From Allacma fusca (Eukaryota; Arthropoda; Collembola; Symphypleona; Sminthuridae), in NCBI GenBank assembly GCA_947179485.1, contig OX359246.1, positions 18,228,001 to 18,292,000 of the forward strand: 64,000 nt of DNA. Reading direction: 5' to 3'. Made by a program: the position numbers and the translations under genes. The notes under the pieces were generated by a model. That model did not search any database. It was not told the DNA's origin and saw nothing but the letters and a program-made list of their open reading frames with translations. Within the stretch, counting starts at the first letter, position 1. Each line of letters starts with the position of its first letter. Below are positions 47,144 through 59,047 of this stretch, piece by piece.

Positions 47144-47821
47144 TAGTGGTCGGACTAATTCAATCCAGAACCGAAATTTTTCGATTCAATTCGATTCAAT
47201 TCGATTCGTAGGTTTTTCGATTCGGTTTACATATTGAACCGAACCGAACGATTCAGTTCACACTGCCGGACTGAATTGAATTGTTTACTCTGAATTGCAG
47301 TCCAAACGATTAATGATTAGTCATTGCTCAAAACCGGTTAATACTGAAACCTATAGCGTGAAGCGGAGTCTCACGTGAAACATATGCACACTTTCGTCAT
47401 AACTTTGTATTTTTGTGATTATTGTTTCGGATCATTCGACACAGATTACAATCAGAAGTGTTCTGACGTCTCAATTTAATTCAACTTCCAGTAATTTCTG
47501 ATTATTAATTAAGAAATGGGAATTAAATACAAATTTTAATATTAAACTTAATTTGATATTATTAAATTATTACTAATTCATGTATTTCTAAATGCATGAA
47601 CAAAACTCATGTACGTGTGGTAGCAGGTACTGCGTGTTTAATTTGTCTTCCCACAAAAAAACAAACGATTTTCAATTCAGTTCAATTCATAGAGTAAAAC
47701 CGAATTGAATTGAATTGTTTTTATACTGGACCGAATCGCAAAACGGTTAACAATTCAGTCCACATAACTAATTGAATTGAATCGAAAATTTCTGAATTGA
47801 ATTGAATCGTTCCGACCACTA
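47144..47821. mobile_element. hAT-like element, GATTCAATTC variant of the TAGTGGTCGG family
   Basis: Ends TAGTGGTCGGACTAATTCAA and inverted ...GAATCGTTCCGACCACTA; exact duplication CCCCATAT (47136-47143, 47822-47829). Arms 47160-47300 and 47665-47815 of TCGATTCAATTC/GAATTGAATTGAATCG; 678 bp. Confidence 0.9.
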
Positions 47822-47889
47822 CCCCATATAGGAAGGATGTAATGTAGGATAGGCTGATCTATTCGGCGGTTAAAATGTAGGCATATATG

Positions 47890-48816
47890 CAGAGGTGTGG
47901 AAAATACATGAAATTTATGATTGAAATACAAAATACAAATACATTTTCAGAATAGTTAAAATACAAATATAAACTACAAATATCTACCAGGTGTAACTTA
48001 GTGAAGATGCAATATAAAATACAAATATCGAGAGTCATTTGGGCAAGATACAAAATAAAATACTTTCCTTCCAACAAAAAGAGAAAATATGAAATAAAAA
48101 TACCGTATTTCAGATACGAAATACATATTGAAAATACTCTCATATTTATCTCAAAGTACATGTCTGAGATGTGTCTAAAGTTTATTCTCCCAAAATATTT
48201 TGTATAATTAGGCCAAATAATACGATATTTAAAAATAAATCAACTTAATAAAGGTAACTGCATGTTATTAGACTTTAGAGTTGTGCATTTGTGTGTATCA
48301 AAGTAAATTAACATAACCCTAGGTACAGAATATTTTTCCTTTAAACAAATAATCTTATAACTGCTGGGTAATATATTTATATTCGCGTCACTAATTTAGC
48401 TAACTTTATAGTTCTCAGATACATTGAATTTTATGTATTTATGCAGTAATTTCTTCAAACCCGTCCAACAGGTTTCAAAAACTCGTTTAAAAATGTGCTT
48501 TTACATTAAAAATATTTATTTGAGCATGTTTTAGAAACGACCTTAACAATTTCCAGAGTCATGTATTTTAAAAATATATTTTGTATTTGAAATACTGACT
48601 GGGTAAATTTTAGAAGATAAATAAATACAAAATACTATCACGTTTGTAATCTTCAAAATACGAGATATAAAATACAGTAGACATGTTGGTGCTGACAAAA
48701 TACGAAATACAAAATACTTTAAACAATTTACGGCTAGAAAAATACAAAATACGAAATACAAAATGTATTTCAAATACTATTTCAAATACAATATTTCAAA
48801 ATATTCCACACCTCTG
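47890..48816. mobile_element. hAT-like element, AAATACAAAATA family
   Basis: Ends CAGAGGTGTGGAAAATAC and inverted ATATTCCACACCTCTG; exact duplication CATATATG (47882-47889, 48817-48824). Arms of AAATACAAAATACAAATA (47910-48150 and 48560-48800). 927 bp. Confidence 0.9.
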
Positions 48817-49049
48817 CATATATGTAGCAACAACAAAACAATGTCTAGGGAAATTAAGTCCATTAAATTAACTGAAGTTGACTTCGGTTCTCACTAAAAC
48901 ACGGAACTATACTTAACTATGCTGAACTACTGACTTTTACACTAAAACCCTGAACCAATGAACATCTCACCCACTGAACTACTAATTTTCACACTAAAAC
49001 ACTGAACTACTGAACCATCCTAAAACACTGACTAGAACTGACCTCCTGA

Positions 49050-49960
49050 CTGTTCAGGCATTTTGGAACAGATTTATTGGTATGCCATAAATCATTTCAA
49101 ATTTTTCAAACTTTCGCTCCAGACTGGTGCTCGGACCAATTCAGTTCTGAACTGAAAATTTCAGTTCAGTTCAAATCAGTTCAATTCAATTCACTACTTT
49201 TTCGATTCAATTCAAGATGAAATTGAACCAATTGATTCAGTTCATAACTTTGAATTGAACTGAATCGTTTTCCTTGAATTGCAGTTCAAACAATTCATTC
49301 TGCCCCAAATATTTCGATAAAAAATCCACCGTTTACAAACTCTCCAGATCCTTTATGTAGCGATTTGTACTCCTAATTTAGCTTCCTTTTATTGTGTGCG
49401 TGGAAAACACTGCCGACATTTCTAGAAAGCGTATTTGTAAGTATATCTGTAGAAACCGCTGGTTTTCGATTCAGTTCAGTTCAATTCAGTTCAAAATTTT
49501 GAACTGAACTGAATTGAATTGGTTTTTACTGAACTGAATTGAAAATCTAGTTTCAATTCAGTTCAGCATGTAAATTGAACTGAACTGGAAAAAGCTGAAC
49601 TGAACTGAACTGTTCCGACCACTACTCCAGACCAAAATATTTTGAATAAAACCTGAACTTTACATATAATATTTTAGCTATCTGGACAGGAGAGTTCCAA
49701 AAGTTCGGCATGGGTTGCGAGAAAAAGTATTCCAAATTTATTAAGGCCAGCACTAGCAAAGATTCATGAATAGAAAAATAACATTGAACCAAATTATAAA
49801 TTCGCTAGGTTTTTGATCGAACAATTCCCAGAACTAGTTCATAATCAGTGGAATGATTTTTTTCAAATTAACTTCAATAATCTGGGCCAAGAGGTTCAAA
49901 AATGTAAGTAAGGTAATTTTCTAAAATATGTATGTAGATTACTGTACACGAATTCAGACC
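49050..49960. repeat. Dispersed repeat copy B, interrupted by a hAT-like element
   Basis: 49050-49124 plus 49625-49960 matches about 39040-39400 (ACAGATTTATTGGT, TTTCAAACTTTCGCTCC, GCCAGCACTAGCAAAGATT). Confidence 0.75.
49125..49624. mobile_element. hAT-like element, CAGTTCAATTCAGTTC variant of the TAGTGGTCGG family
   Basis: Ends TGGTGCTCGGACCAATTC and inverted CTGTTCCGACCACTA; exact duplication CTCCAGAC (49117-49124, 49625-49632). The site without insertion is seen in copy A near 39115 (GCTCCAAACCAAAAT). 500 bp; its middle matches 6064-6775. Confidence 0.9.
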
Positions 49961-49974
49961 AGCCCGAGCGTGTG

Positions 49975-50230
49975 AAACACACGAATATTAGCATAGTCTT
50001 CTTCCGTTGTACATTAATCTCAAATGGGAGTAACATTATATAACCATAATAATTTTGTGCGTAAGTACAAGTGGTTCAGAAGTCTCATTTTCAAATTTCA
50101 AATATATAGGAATTAGTGCAATTGTTACACCTCCATACAGCCATTGTACCCTTAAACTGTGTGCTTTTACTTTTAAAATAATTTATTCCTACTGTATTTA
50201 TTTCCAAGGTCACTCGAACCGAAGTTTTGA
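49975..50230. repeat. IR-associated 5' flank, paralogous to 57720-57883 plus 58590-58690
   Basis: Shared order of GTACAAGTGGTTCAGAA, AATTGTTACACCTCCATACA and GCCATTGTACCCTTAAACT, ending TTTCCAAGGTCACTC. Each copy precedes an IR relic, so the IR unit was duplicated with its flank. Confidence 0.65.
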
Positions 50231-50261
50231 ATTTATTTCTACTCACAGCTCATATTTATGT

Positions 50262-50565
50262 TTTTATAAGCTCGAAGCAAAATCAGAACTCACAATCCAG
50301 AGTTGACAAACCTAACGAAAATGCAGGAAGGCAAATTTGTAAACGGATTCCCTCATAAATCGTCACAGTCGAGTGGTGTATTTGATTTAAAGCCCTAATA
50401 TTTCAGCTATTATAGAAACACAACAAATATATAAAAATATAAAATTCCTCAGAAATCTTGAATTAAACTTAGGTTTATGAACACAATTTCAAGACTCGAA
50501 TTATCTAAACGTTAAACCATTTGGGCAAAGCAAATTGGCAGCAGCCGTGGGTGTCACACTCGATA
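50262..50565 (+). pseudogene. Ionotropic receptor relic with large deletions
   Basis: 50265-50420 matches the S1-proximal part of the IR paralogues (codons for SKQNQNSQSRVDKPNENAG, then remains of the HFRVGVFDLKP stretch, broken by frameshifts and a stop). 50487-50565 matches the region before M4 (DSNYLNVKPFGQSKLAAA). The N-terminal half and all pore helices are gone. Confidence 0.8.
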
Positions 50566-50569
50566 AAAC

Positions 50570-51881
50570 AAACAACATCAACTTTTTTCACTTTTTTTTA
50601 CAGATGATGAGGAAGGTATAGAAATTATTTCATGACATAAAAATCTTACACCACGGATAGATATATGGGTCTCCTGAAATTGCTCTGCTCATTGTTCGCA
50701 ATGTTCTAAGATTTTAGAAATAAATTTCTCATATAAAAATTACGGCAACGTGTGAATAAGACTGCTTCACATAAACATTTCCTCCATCGTATTTTGCTTA
50801 GTCAATCTTTTTTAAAGATCTCTACACCTGACTCCTTAGATGAAATTCAATTGATTAGTTGATGATTAAATAGGTGTTTTAAGACTAAATAAAGGTATTC
50901 ATACTCGTAAGGCCGGAATTATAAGAAATACTTTCCCTCGAAATTAAATATTTTAAAGCTATTATCTTCCCAAGAAGTAGAAAATTAGCGTTATTTCATA
51001 CGGAAACGAAGATAACGTTTTTTCAGATAAAAATATTAACAGTGGCATGCGGCATGCATGACGCATTAATATCGTAACAATTTCAAAAAAATCGTTGCTA
51101 CTGACTTCAAGTTAAATAATGCAAAGTTAATGGTAATGAAAAACGATTGTATGCGACACTTTTACTTATTTATAGTTCAGTGTTAAGTCTCAACATGACA
51201 TTACAAATCTTGCAGTAAACACAAAACTTTACAAGCGACCCTTACACTTGACTGAGTCATATTCTGATCAACAATAGTTATCTCCCAAAATGATGAAAAG
51301 CTGTTTGAAACTTTTCCTTCTATTTGGATCCGTTACCATCGTAACATACTTAGCTACTAACATACGTAAGTAAACACTAATTTATAAATTTCTGCTACCA
51401 TCTATCCATTGTAGGATGTTACTCCAGGAGTATCACAAATAGACCCAGGTGGAATAGCTCGATAGACATTTTGATTTTTTAAGACGATTTTCAAAATTTC
51501 GAATCACAAACTTGGGACAGAACGATTGTCAGTAGACCACTAATTTGCCTAATGATTCCCATGGATTTTCGAAAGTACATACAACGATTGACGTAAGTTC
51601 TACTGTAGCAGTAACATATTTTGGTTTGATAGAAATCCCGGTTTGAGCTTGAAAATTGTTGAGGGTAAATCAAAATCATAAGTACCTATTTTGTCCAGAA
51701 TGTCAACCATGTTTTTCTCCAAGAAGAATTCATTTTAGCCCAGGACTTCCCCCCAATGGACTTAAGTGTCCTTGATTAAAATTTTTTAATTAGTTAAAAG
51801 TTGTTAAAAAAAATGGTTTACAAAATGTTTCCACCAACAATCTGAACATTGGTTCTGAAGCAACAATGTTTGTTTCTTTGT
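50570..51881. other. Intergenic with one candidate first exon
   Basis: Apart from the candidate exon at 51291-51366, nothing recognised. Confidence 0.35.
51291..51366 (+). CDS. Candidate first exon encoding a signal peptide or signal anchor
   Basis: ATG ATG then KSCLKLFLLFGSVTIVTYLA, a good secretion or type II anchor signal, ending at a consensus GTAAGT donor at 51367. A TATTTATAGT box lies about 115 bp upstream. An acceptor at about 51412 (TCCATTGTAG) would add about 22 codons before a stop. No family recognised; it could be a gene remnant. Confidence 0.3.
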
Positions 51882-51889
51882 GTTAACAT

Positions 51890-52876
51890 TAGGGCTCCTC
51901 ACAACTTCAAGTAGTAGTTGCAACTTGCAATTTCAATTACAACTTTAAGTCAACTTCAATTTATTAAAAAAATTAAATTGTAAATTGAAGTCAACTTCAA
52001 TTAGAAACAAAATATTAGTTGAACATTCAAGTTCAAGTTCAATTCAACTTACAAATAAAGCTTTTCATTTGAGAAGCATAGTCAATTCAACTTCAAGTTG
52101 CTGAAATACAAATAATTTACAGTTAAAGTTGATCAATTGACAATTTATGAACGAATTAAACATGCGCGCTGGGAAAAACTTTGCAGTAAATTGCGGGAAT
52201 CCACTGGTAGTGTTAATGAACAAAAGATACTGGGCCACGCTGCTGGCAACGCAACGCTCCTGAAATCTAGTTCATGTACAATCTATATTGCGTTAAAATA
52301 ATTCTTAAGTTTAATCAACGTTATTCGTTATGAGTGAGGAAAGGGAGAAAATTGTTGAATTAATTGTTAGTGGAGACTCAGAAGATGGTTCAAGCAGTCA
52401 CCTGAAAACAAACGAAATCCTCTGGCAAACAAGCATGTATTCAGCGACGGAGTCTATTTATTATTTACGGTATTTATTTTCGGCTGACATTTGAAGACCA
52501 TTTTTTGGAGTTTTTGAAGCAAAAATCATTTGCGGTGTCTAAAATGCTTCTCGAGGAAACTGAGTTTTACCCATTATACTTTTGTTATTTTCATATTAGG
52601 TAGTATTATTTAATAGTACGTTAAATTGCTCAACTCAATTTAAATCAACTTCAAGTCAATTTCAATTCAACTTCAATTTGTACAAATATTACAACTTGAT
52701 ATTGCCAACTTCAAATAATGAAGCTATAAGTTGGTTTCCGATAATTGACTTTTAATTAAAAAATTGATTTGCAATTGGTCAAATACAACTATGAGGCCAA
52801 AATTGAGTTGAAAATTCAACTTCAAGTACAACTTCAAGTTCAAATACCGTGATAACTTGAGTTGTGAGGAGCCCTA
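51890..52876. mobile_element. hAT-like element, CAACTTCAA family
   Basis: Ends TAGGGCTCCTCACAACTTCA and inverted TTGTGAGGAGCCCTA; exact duplication GTTAACAT (51882-51889, 52877-52884). Arms of CAACTTCAAGTTCAATT units (51900-52140 and 52625-52865). 987 bp. Confidence 0.9.
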
Positions 52877-52884
52877 GTTAACAT

Positions 52885-53283
52885 GTGAATGCAAAATCAG
52901 AGTTCAGATTTGAAATTACGGCAACTCCCTTATTTTTGAATGACTCGCTGAAATTTTATTGCTTGCAAGATGAATTAGATTGTTTTTAAATATAATGGTA
53001 GTAACGAGTGACATGCGCTACTCCCTGATCAAAAGTAATTGATAATAGTCGAAAATCAAGATGGCTCCAGGATTAGATATTTTAGATGTTTTGAATTCCG
53101 GTTAGCAAAAGTTTCAAAAGTTTGGTTTAAAAATTTGTGCTTTTTGATCGTCACACCAAAAATGCTTTCGAAGTATCAGTCCAGTTTATTAAACTGTAGA
53201 ATAATTCAAAAGCTTGAAAAACAAGTACTCAAGGACGAAATGCGGGACATATAACCCAAACGTTATTGCGATTTTGAAGAAGC
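52885..53283. other. Intergenic, nothing recognised
   Basis: No supported feature; the 71-codon ORF at 53039-53254 shows no domain. Confidence 0.35.
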
Positions 53284-55614
53284 ATATCGTCGGCAAAACT
53301 TGCTAACCGGCTAAAATAAAAAATGCTTAGAATGCAGACCGGCTATTTTGTTTTCGCTTCAAACTCTAAAGTGAAACCCGGCCATAATTCACATTAGCAG
53401 TACATCATGTAAGTGGAATGAAGTACACCCCCACTTTTCCACAATTCCCCTCCTCTTCCCGTCCACTTACAATCCACTACCCCTCCACTCCCCCTCCACT
53501 TCACATTCAATTACATACCCCTCCACATCCCTCCACGTCCCCTTCAATTACATACCAATCCACTTTCCCTCCAATTCCACTCCATTTCCCCTCCACTTCC
53601 CCGCCACTTCCCTTTCACTTTCCCTCCACTTCTCCTCCACTTCCATTCCCCTCACTTCCCCTCCACTTCCATTCCCCTCACTTCCCCTCCACTTCCATTC
53701 CCCTCACTTCCATTCCCCTCACTTCCCCTCCACTTCCATTCCCGTCCCCTTCCATTCCCCTCCCTTTCCATTCCCCTCCACTTCCATTCCCCTCCACTTC
53801 CATTTCAATTACATTCCCCTCCACTTCCATTCCCCTCCACTTCCATTCCCCTCCACTTCCATTCCCCACCACTTCCATTTCAATTACATTCCCCTCCTTT
53901 TTCCCTCCACTTTCCATCCACTTACCCTTCAATTACATACCCCTCCACTTTCCCTCCAATTCCACTCCATTTCCCCTCCACTTCCCGGCCACTTCCCTTT
54001 CACTTTCCCTCCACTTCCATTCCCCTCACTTCCCCTCCACTTCCATTCCCCTCACTTCCATTCCCCTCACTTCCCCTCCACTTCCATTCCCGTCCCCTTC
54101 CATTCCCCTCCCTTTCCATTCCCCTCCACTTCCATTCCCCTCCACTTCCATTTCAATTACATTCCCCTCCACTTCCATTTCAATTACATTCCCCTCCACT
54201 TCCATTTCAATTACATTCCCCTCCACTTCCATTCCCCACCACTTCCATTTCAATTACATTCCCCTCCAATTCCATTCCCCTCCACTTACATTTCAATTAC
54301 ATTACCCACCACTTCCTCTCCACCTCTCCTCCACTTCCCCTTCAGTTCCTCTCCACCTCCCCTCCACTTCCATTTCAATTACATTACCCACCACTTCCTC
54401 TCCACCTCTCCTCCACTTCCCCTTCAGTTCCTCTCCACCTCCCCTCCACTTCCATTTCAATTACATTACCCTGCACTTCCTCCCTACCTCCCATCCACTT
54501 CCCCTCCACGTCCCCTCCACTTCTGAACTTCTCCTCTCAGTATTTAATTGAAGGGGAAGTGCAGGGTAAGTGGAGGGGTATTGAATTGTAGCTAAAGTGG
54601 AGGGTAAGTGGAGGGGTATTGAATTGTAGCTAAAGTGGAGGGTAAGTGGAGGGGTATTGAATTGTAGCTAAAGTGGAGGGTAAGTGGAGGGGTATTGAAT
54701 TGTTGGTTAAGTGGAAGGAAAGTGGAGGGGTATTGAATTGTAGGTTAAGTGGAGGGAAAGTGTAGGGGTATTGAATTGTAGGTTAAGTGGAGGGAAAGTG
54801 GAGGGGTATTGAATTGTAGGTTAAGTGGAGGGAAAGTGGAGGGGTATTGAATTGTAGGTTAAGTGGAGGGAAAGTGGAGGGGTATTGAATTGTAGGTTAA
54901 GTGGAGGGAAAGTGGAGGGGTATTGAATTGTAGGTTAAGTGGAGGGGTATTGAATTGTAGGTTAAGTGGAGGGAAAGTGGAGGGGTTAATATTTGTAGGT
55001 TAAGTGGAGGGGAATGGTAGGGGAAGTGGAGGGAAAGTGTACGGGTATGTAATTGAAGGGTAAGTGGATGGAAAGTGGAGGGAAAAAGGAGGGGAATGTT
55101 ATTGTAATGGAAGTTGAGGGGAAGTGGAGGGAAATTTTATTGAAATGGAAGTTGAGGGAAGTTGAGGGAAAGTGGAGGGGAATGTAATTGAAGGGTTAGT
55201 GGTAGGGGAAGTGGAGGGGAATGTAATTGAAGGGTTAGTGGTAGGGGAAGTGGAGGGGAATGTAATTGAATGTGAGGTGGAGGGGAGGGGAATCGGTTTG
55301 GAAATGGAGGGGAAAGAAGTGTGCTGGAAGTGGACTGGAGGTGGAGGGGTAGTGGAGGGGTAGTGGAGTGGTAGTGGAGGGGTAGTGGAGGGGTAGTGGA
55401 GGGGTAGTGGAGGGGTAGTGGAGGGGTAGTGGAGGGGTAGTGGAGGGGTAGTGGAGGGGAAATAATGGGATGGAGAGTATAGATAGTTAGTACGTGGGGA
55501 TTAGTGTATGGGGGAATTATGGCTGGTTTCAGTATTAAGCAACAACGCTAAATAGCCGGTTTGCATTCTAAGCATTTTTTATTTTAGCCGGTTAGCAAGT
55601 TTCGCCGACGATAT
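53284..55614. mobile_element. Foldback element of pyrimidine and purine arrays
   Basis: Terminal inverted repeats of about 65 bp (ATATCGTCGGCAAAACTTGC... at 53284; inverted GCCGACGATAT ending at 55614; both include AAATGCTTAGAATGC). Inside, 53430-54540 is an almost pure pyrimidine-strand array of CCCCTCCACTTCCATT units, with a higher-order duplication (about 53575-53850 repeated at 53950-54230). 54550-55460 is its purine-strand counterpart, GTGGAGGGGTATTGAATTGT and later TAGTGGAGGGG units. No target duplication recognised; superfamily undecided. The 377-codon Pro/Ser-rich ORF is an artefact of the array. Confidence 0.8.
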
Positions 55615-55619
55615 ATTAA

Positions 55620-55915
55620 TATGGTCACAAACTCTTATAAATGTTTTAGAACAAATTTTGTGTGTGGGTCAAAATAACGGTTCAATAAGGGAAGCGTGTG
55701 CATTGCTGTGTTTATTACTTCGGGAGCTACATTAAGATTCCATTTTTATTTTATTATTATAACAATACAAACACATTGTTTTCTCCCCATTTTTAATTTG
55801 ATAACAAACTTCGTATTATGACTATAAGCACTGTGACCTAAACAAACTATTTCCATTTGGATTTATAAATCGAATTTTATTTTATATATACAAATAACAT
55901 TTTACAGAATACGAT
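55620..55915. other. Intergenic, nothing recognised
   Basis: AT-rich spacer between two repeat elements. Confidence 0.35.
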
Positions 55916-57035
55916 CAAGGATGGGAATCGGAATCGGAATTATAATAGAAAATTTGAGGATTTTAATTCGTATTGGAATTCTAAATAATTCCCAGGAATT
56001 ATTTTAATTCAAAATTGCACACAAAAACATTTTTCTAATCGAAATTGGTATTCAAATATTTTTAATAAATTCCGATTAAAATAAAGTGTTGATTTCAACC
56101 GTACATACCTATTTCAACAAGTGTACATACTTAAATATAAATTTAAAATTTTTTACTTACAAAGTAAAGCTAATCAAAGAGCATTGGCGAACGTTTTCTA
56201 CGGAATTGGAATCGGAATCGAAAAAGAATCCGAAAATTTAAAGTAAAAGATTCGGAATTGGAATTATAAATATTGTAAAATTAGGTATTGGAATTCTAAT
56301 CAGAATTGGAAAGTAAGTATCGGTATTGGTATTAGAATTTAATGATATTCCGATTAATTCCGATTCCATTTCTGACATTGCATTATACAGACATAAACAA
56401 CCCTTTACGATCTTTTATATAGAACATTTACCTTCTACACTTTACACTTCTACATGTTTTTTTCCCGCAAATAGTTCTTTATCGTAGTAATAAAATGGAA
56501 AGAAAGGCAGAATCAATTGTGCATTACCAAGACTACAATAGAAATTTCGAATTGCAAAAATAAACATGAAAGACATGTTCCAACGTATTCTGTGGAACAA
56601 GTATGGACTTCACAAGGGATAAATGAATTAATTCGTTCAAGGTTTTGTAATGTTTCAGAATTTTCTGAAATTTTCCAGCAGGTAACGTTTGTAATCTTGA
56701 GCATTCCAGTAACTTAGTAGGTTACTGTGGGAACAGTTTTCTCTGCATTACGTTTAATTTATGTCACCTAGGTCGACTACCGGAGGAATCCTTGCAAAAC
56801 ATGCTGTTTGTTCGAGTAAACAAACAGTTTAAATGATCTTGGTCGAATGACTTAAAAATGACAAAAATAACAATGAATTTTAGGTTGCAAGTATAAAATC
56901 GGAATTGGAATTATGTGAAAGTATTTGAGGTAATTTTTATCGGAATTCAAAATTAATTATTTGGATACATTGGAATTTTTAAGCAGGTATTGTAATTGCG
57001 ATCGGAATGTTTACTTTTCCGCTGTTTCATCCTTG
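55916..57035. mobile_element. Candidate hAT-like element, GGAATCGGAATT family
   Basis: Starts CAAGGATGGGAATCGG and ends with inverted CATCCTTG. Arms of GGAATCGGAATTGG units at 55925-56000, 56210-56375 and 56880-57010. No target duplication found, and a second possible end (CCATTTCTG, 56374) exists, so the limits are uncertain. Confidence 0.5.
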
Positions 57036-57719
57036 GCTATTATTAATGGTTATTTGTTTATCAAAGGGAAACGGGAAAACGTGAAGATTGCTGCATTAAA
57101 ATCAGTGATTTGGAAATCGGAACTGTAAATACCTTTCTACACATTGAATGTTGTTGTGAATTGGCTTACAACTATATACAGAAAAGATTTGGTAATTGTT
57201 AAAGTTTTTAAGGTTTCCAAACTAGGATTCTCAGAATTTGCTTTCCAATGTAGTGAACCTGTACTCTGTTTTTTTTCAAAAAATTTTAAACAATTCAAAA
57301 AATATTAGTTCTCATTTTGTAGAATTTTGTTTGAAATTTATTTCATTAATCTGGTTAAAGATTTGAGGTCAAAGGGTTAAAAAATGTAAGCAAAGTCATG
57401 TTTCTTATATCCTTTTTTGACATTTGTATGTACAAGGTTTTTGGTAAACAATTCGATCAGCATTTATATATATGTACCATGAGAACTGTGGACACGTTGG
57501 GAGAGTCAGAACCCAATAGAACCCAATAACCAGTTCATGACAGCAAGCATACCTATAGATACCTAAGATAGAAACTATAAAACCTACCCAAACATATCAA
57601 GAAGTATTAGTTCGGTGTTAACAGTTAATAATACGTTTCCTGGACTTCAAAACTTGTGACGGTATCAAAACGTTTCCAATACCGTTAAATTCTAATTATT
57701 CTAGTTCTAAAAAACATAA
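57036..57719. other. Intergenic, short dispersed repeat core
   Basis: AAGATTTGAGGTCAAAGGGTT near 57358 is a third copy of the repeat core seen at about 4750 and 25040. No gene seen. Confidence 0.35.
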
Positions 57720-57883
57720 AAATTCTAGTAGTGTGCGAAGCACAAGAATAATACTGCAGTCTCATTTCAATGCACATTTCATGTCAATTTCCTGAATAAG
57801 TACAAATGCTTCAGAAATCACATTGAAATAGGTGGGTACTGGTGGAATTGTCACACTGCCTAACAGCCATTGTACCCTCAAAC

Positions 57884-58589
57884 TAGTGGTCGGAACGATT
57901 CAGTTCGGTCCAGGATTTTCCGATTCGATTCAGTTAGGGCAGTGGACTGAACCGGAAATTGTTCGGTTCGGTCCAGTGAAAAACGGTTCAGTTCGATTCG
58001 GTTACACCAAATGGACTGAATCGAATCGAAAACAGTTTGCCTTTTGCGGTTATTTAAAATTTAGAACGTCCGACAAACCTTATTTCAAATTCCTAATTTT
58101 CAGTTCAAGTTGTGTCTGAACCGATTGTCACCGAAGTCGGTGAATAGCAGGTAAAATCTATTTAAGCCAAATTTAAAGTATGCAGGCGATAGCTTATACA
58201 AATTCCGAATGTTTTATTAAGCATAAATAATAAATTTTTAGTAATGGTCTCCCTTTAATTTGTGTTACAGCAATCCCAAACTTATAAAAATTGGACAATA
58301 ATCTCTAAAAGTAATTAAGACAGATGGATGTGGTATAAATAAACGTTTGTAGTAAACTCACATCCTATTTAAGTGTTCTGAATTGTGTGGACGGACTTAC
58401 AAATATTTGCTCGCACAAACCGTTTGGACTGCAGTCCAGGAAAAACGATTCGATTCGGTCCAACATTGTGGACTGAATCGTTCGGTTCAGTCCAATTGAG
58501 GATTGAATCGAAAAAATCGTGAATCGAACTGAATCGGACTGAATCGAATCGAAAATTTTCGGTCCCGGACTGAATCGGTCCGACCACTA
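57884..58589. mobile_element. hAT-like element, GATTCGGTCC variant of the TAGTGGTCGG family
   Basis: Ends TAGTGGTCGGAACGATTCAG and inverted CTGAATCGGTCCGACCACTA; exact duplication CCTCAAAC (57876-57883, 58590-58597). Both arms carry the variant GGACTGAATCG/CGATTCGGTCC. The paralogous flank at about 50150 shows the site without insertion (TGTACCCTTAAACTGTG). 706 bp. Confidence 0.92.
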
Positions 58590-58597
58590 CCTCAAAC

Positions 58598-59039
58598 TAT
58601 AGTTTTTACTTTCAAAATAATCCATTGCTACACTGTATTTCCAAAGTCACTCAAAATAAATAAAACCTTATCCAATACTCCCATCGGATTTTAAGCTGTG
58701 CAATAAGTATATATGTACATTACAATTAAATAGTAACACACTTCAGCGTAACATTCTATATCATGTATTTAATTTCAGCTCAACATCATTGGGGTAAGTA
58801 CATGGACAATCAATGCTATTATACTTACCTGTATTATTAGTGGTTCCCGTGAGTTGTCCAACTGTCATTATTTAAGAATAACTCACTGGCACGAGGCACG
58901 AGTTTCTATGCAGCATTCAAGCATTATATTGTCTCTTCTGTTGGCATAAATGTGCAGAAATAGAAGTACATCGTGAAGATGAAAGCAGCTGTAATGTCCA
59001 CAATGTTAATGTTTTTTTAAAACATTTTCAATTGATATA
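58598..59039 (+). repeat. Promoter-proximal flank of the IR pseudogene
   Basis: About 58840-58890 (TATTATTAGTGG...AGTTGTCCAACTGTCATTATTTAAGAATAACTC) aligns with the region between the TATA-like box and the ATG of IR copy 3. Confidence 0.5.
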
Positions 59040-59047
59040 GCTCGTTG

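Noticed and set aside
53418-54551. 377-codon Pro/Ser/His-rich ORF
   Set aside because: It is the translation of the CCCCTCCACTTCC array; the opposite strand is equally open and the ATG has no supporting context.
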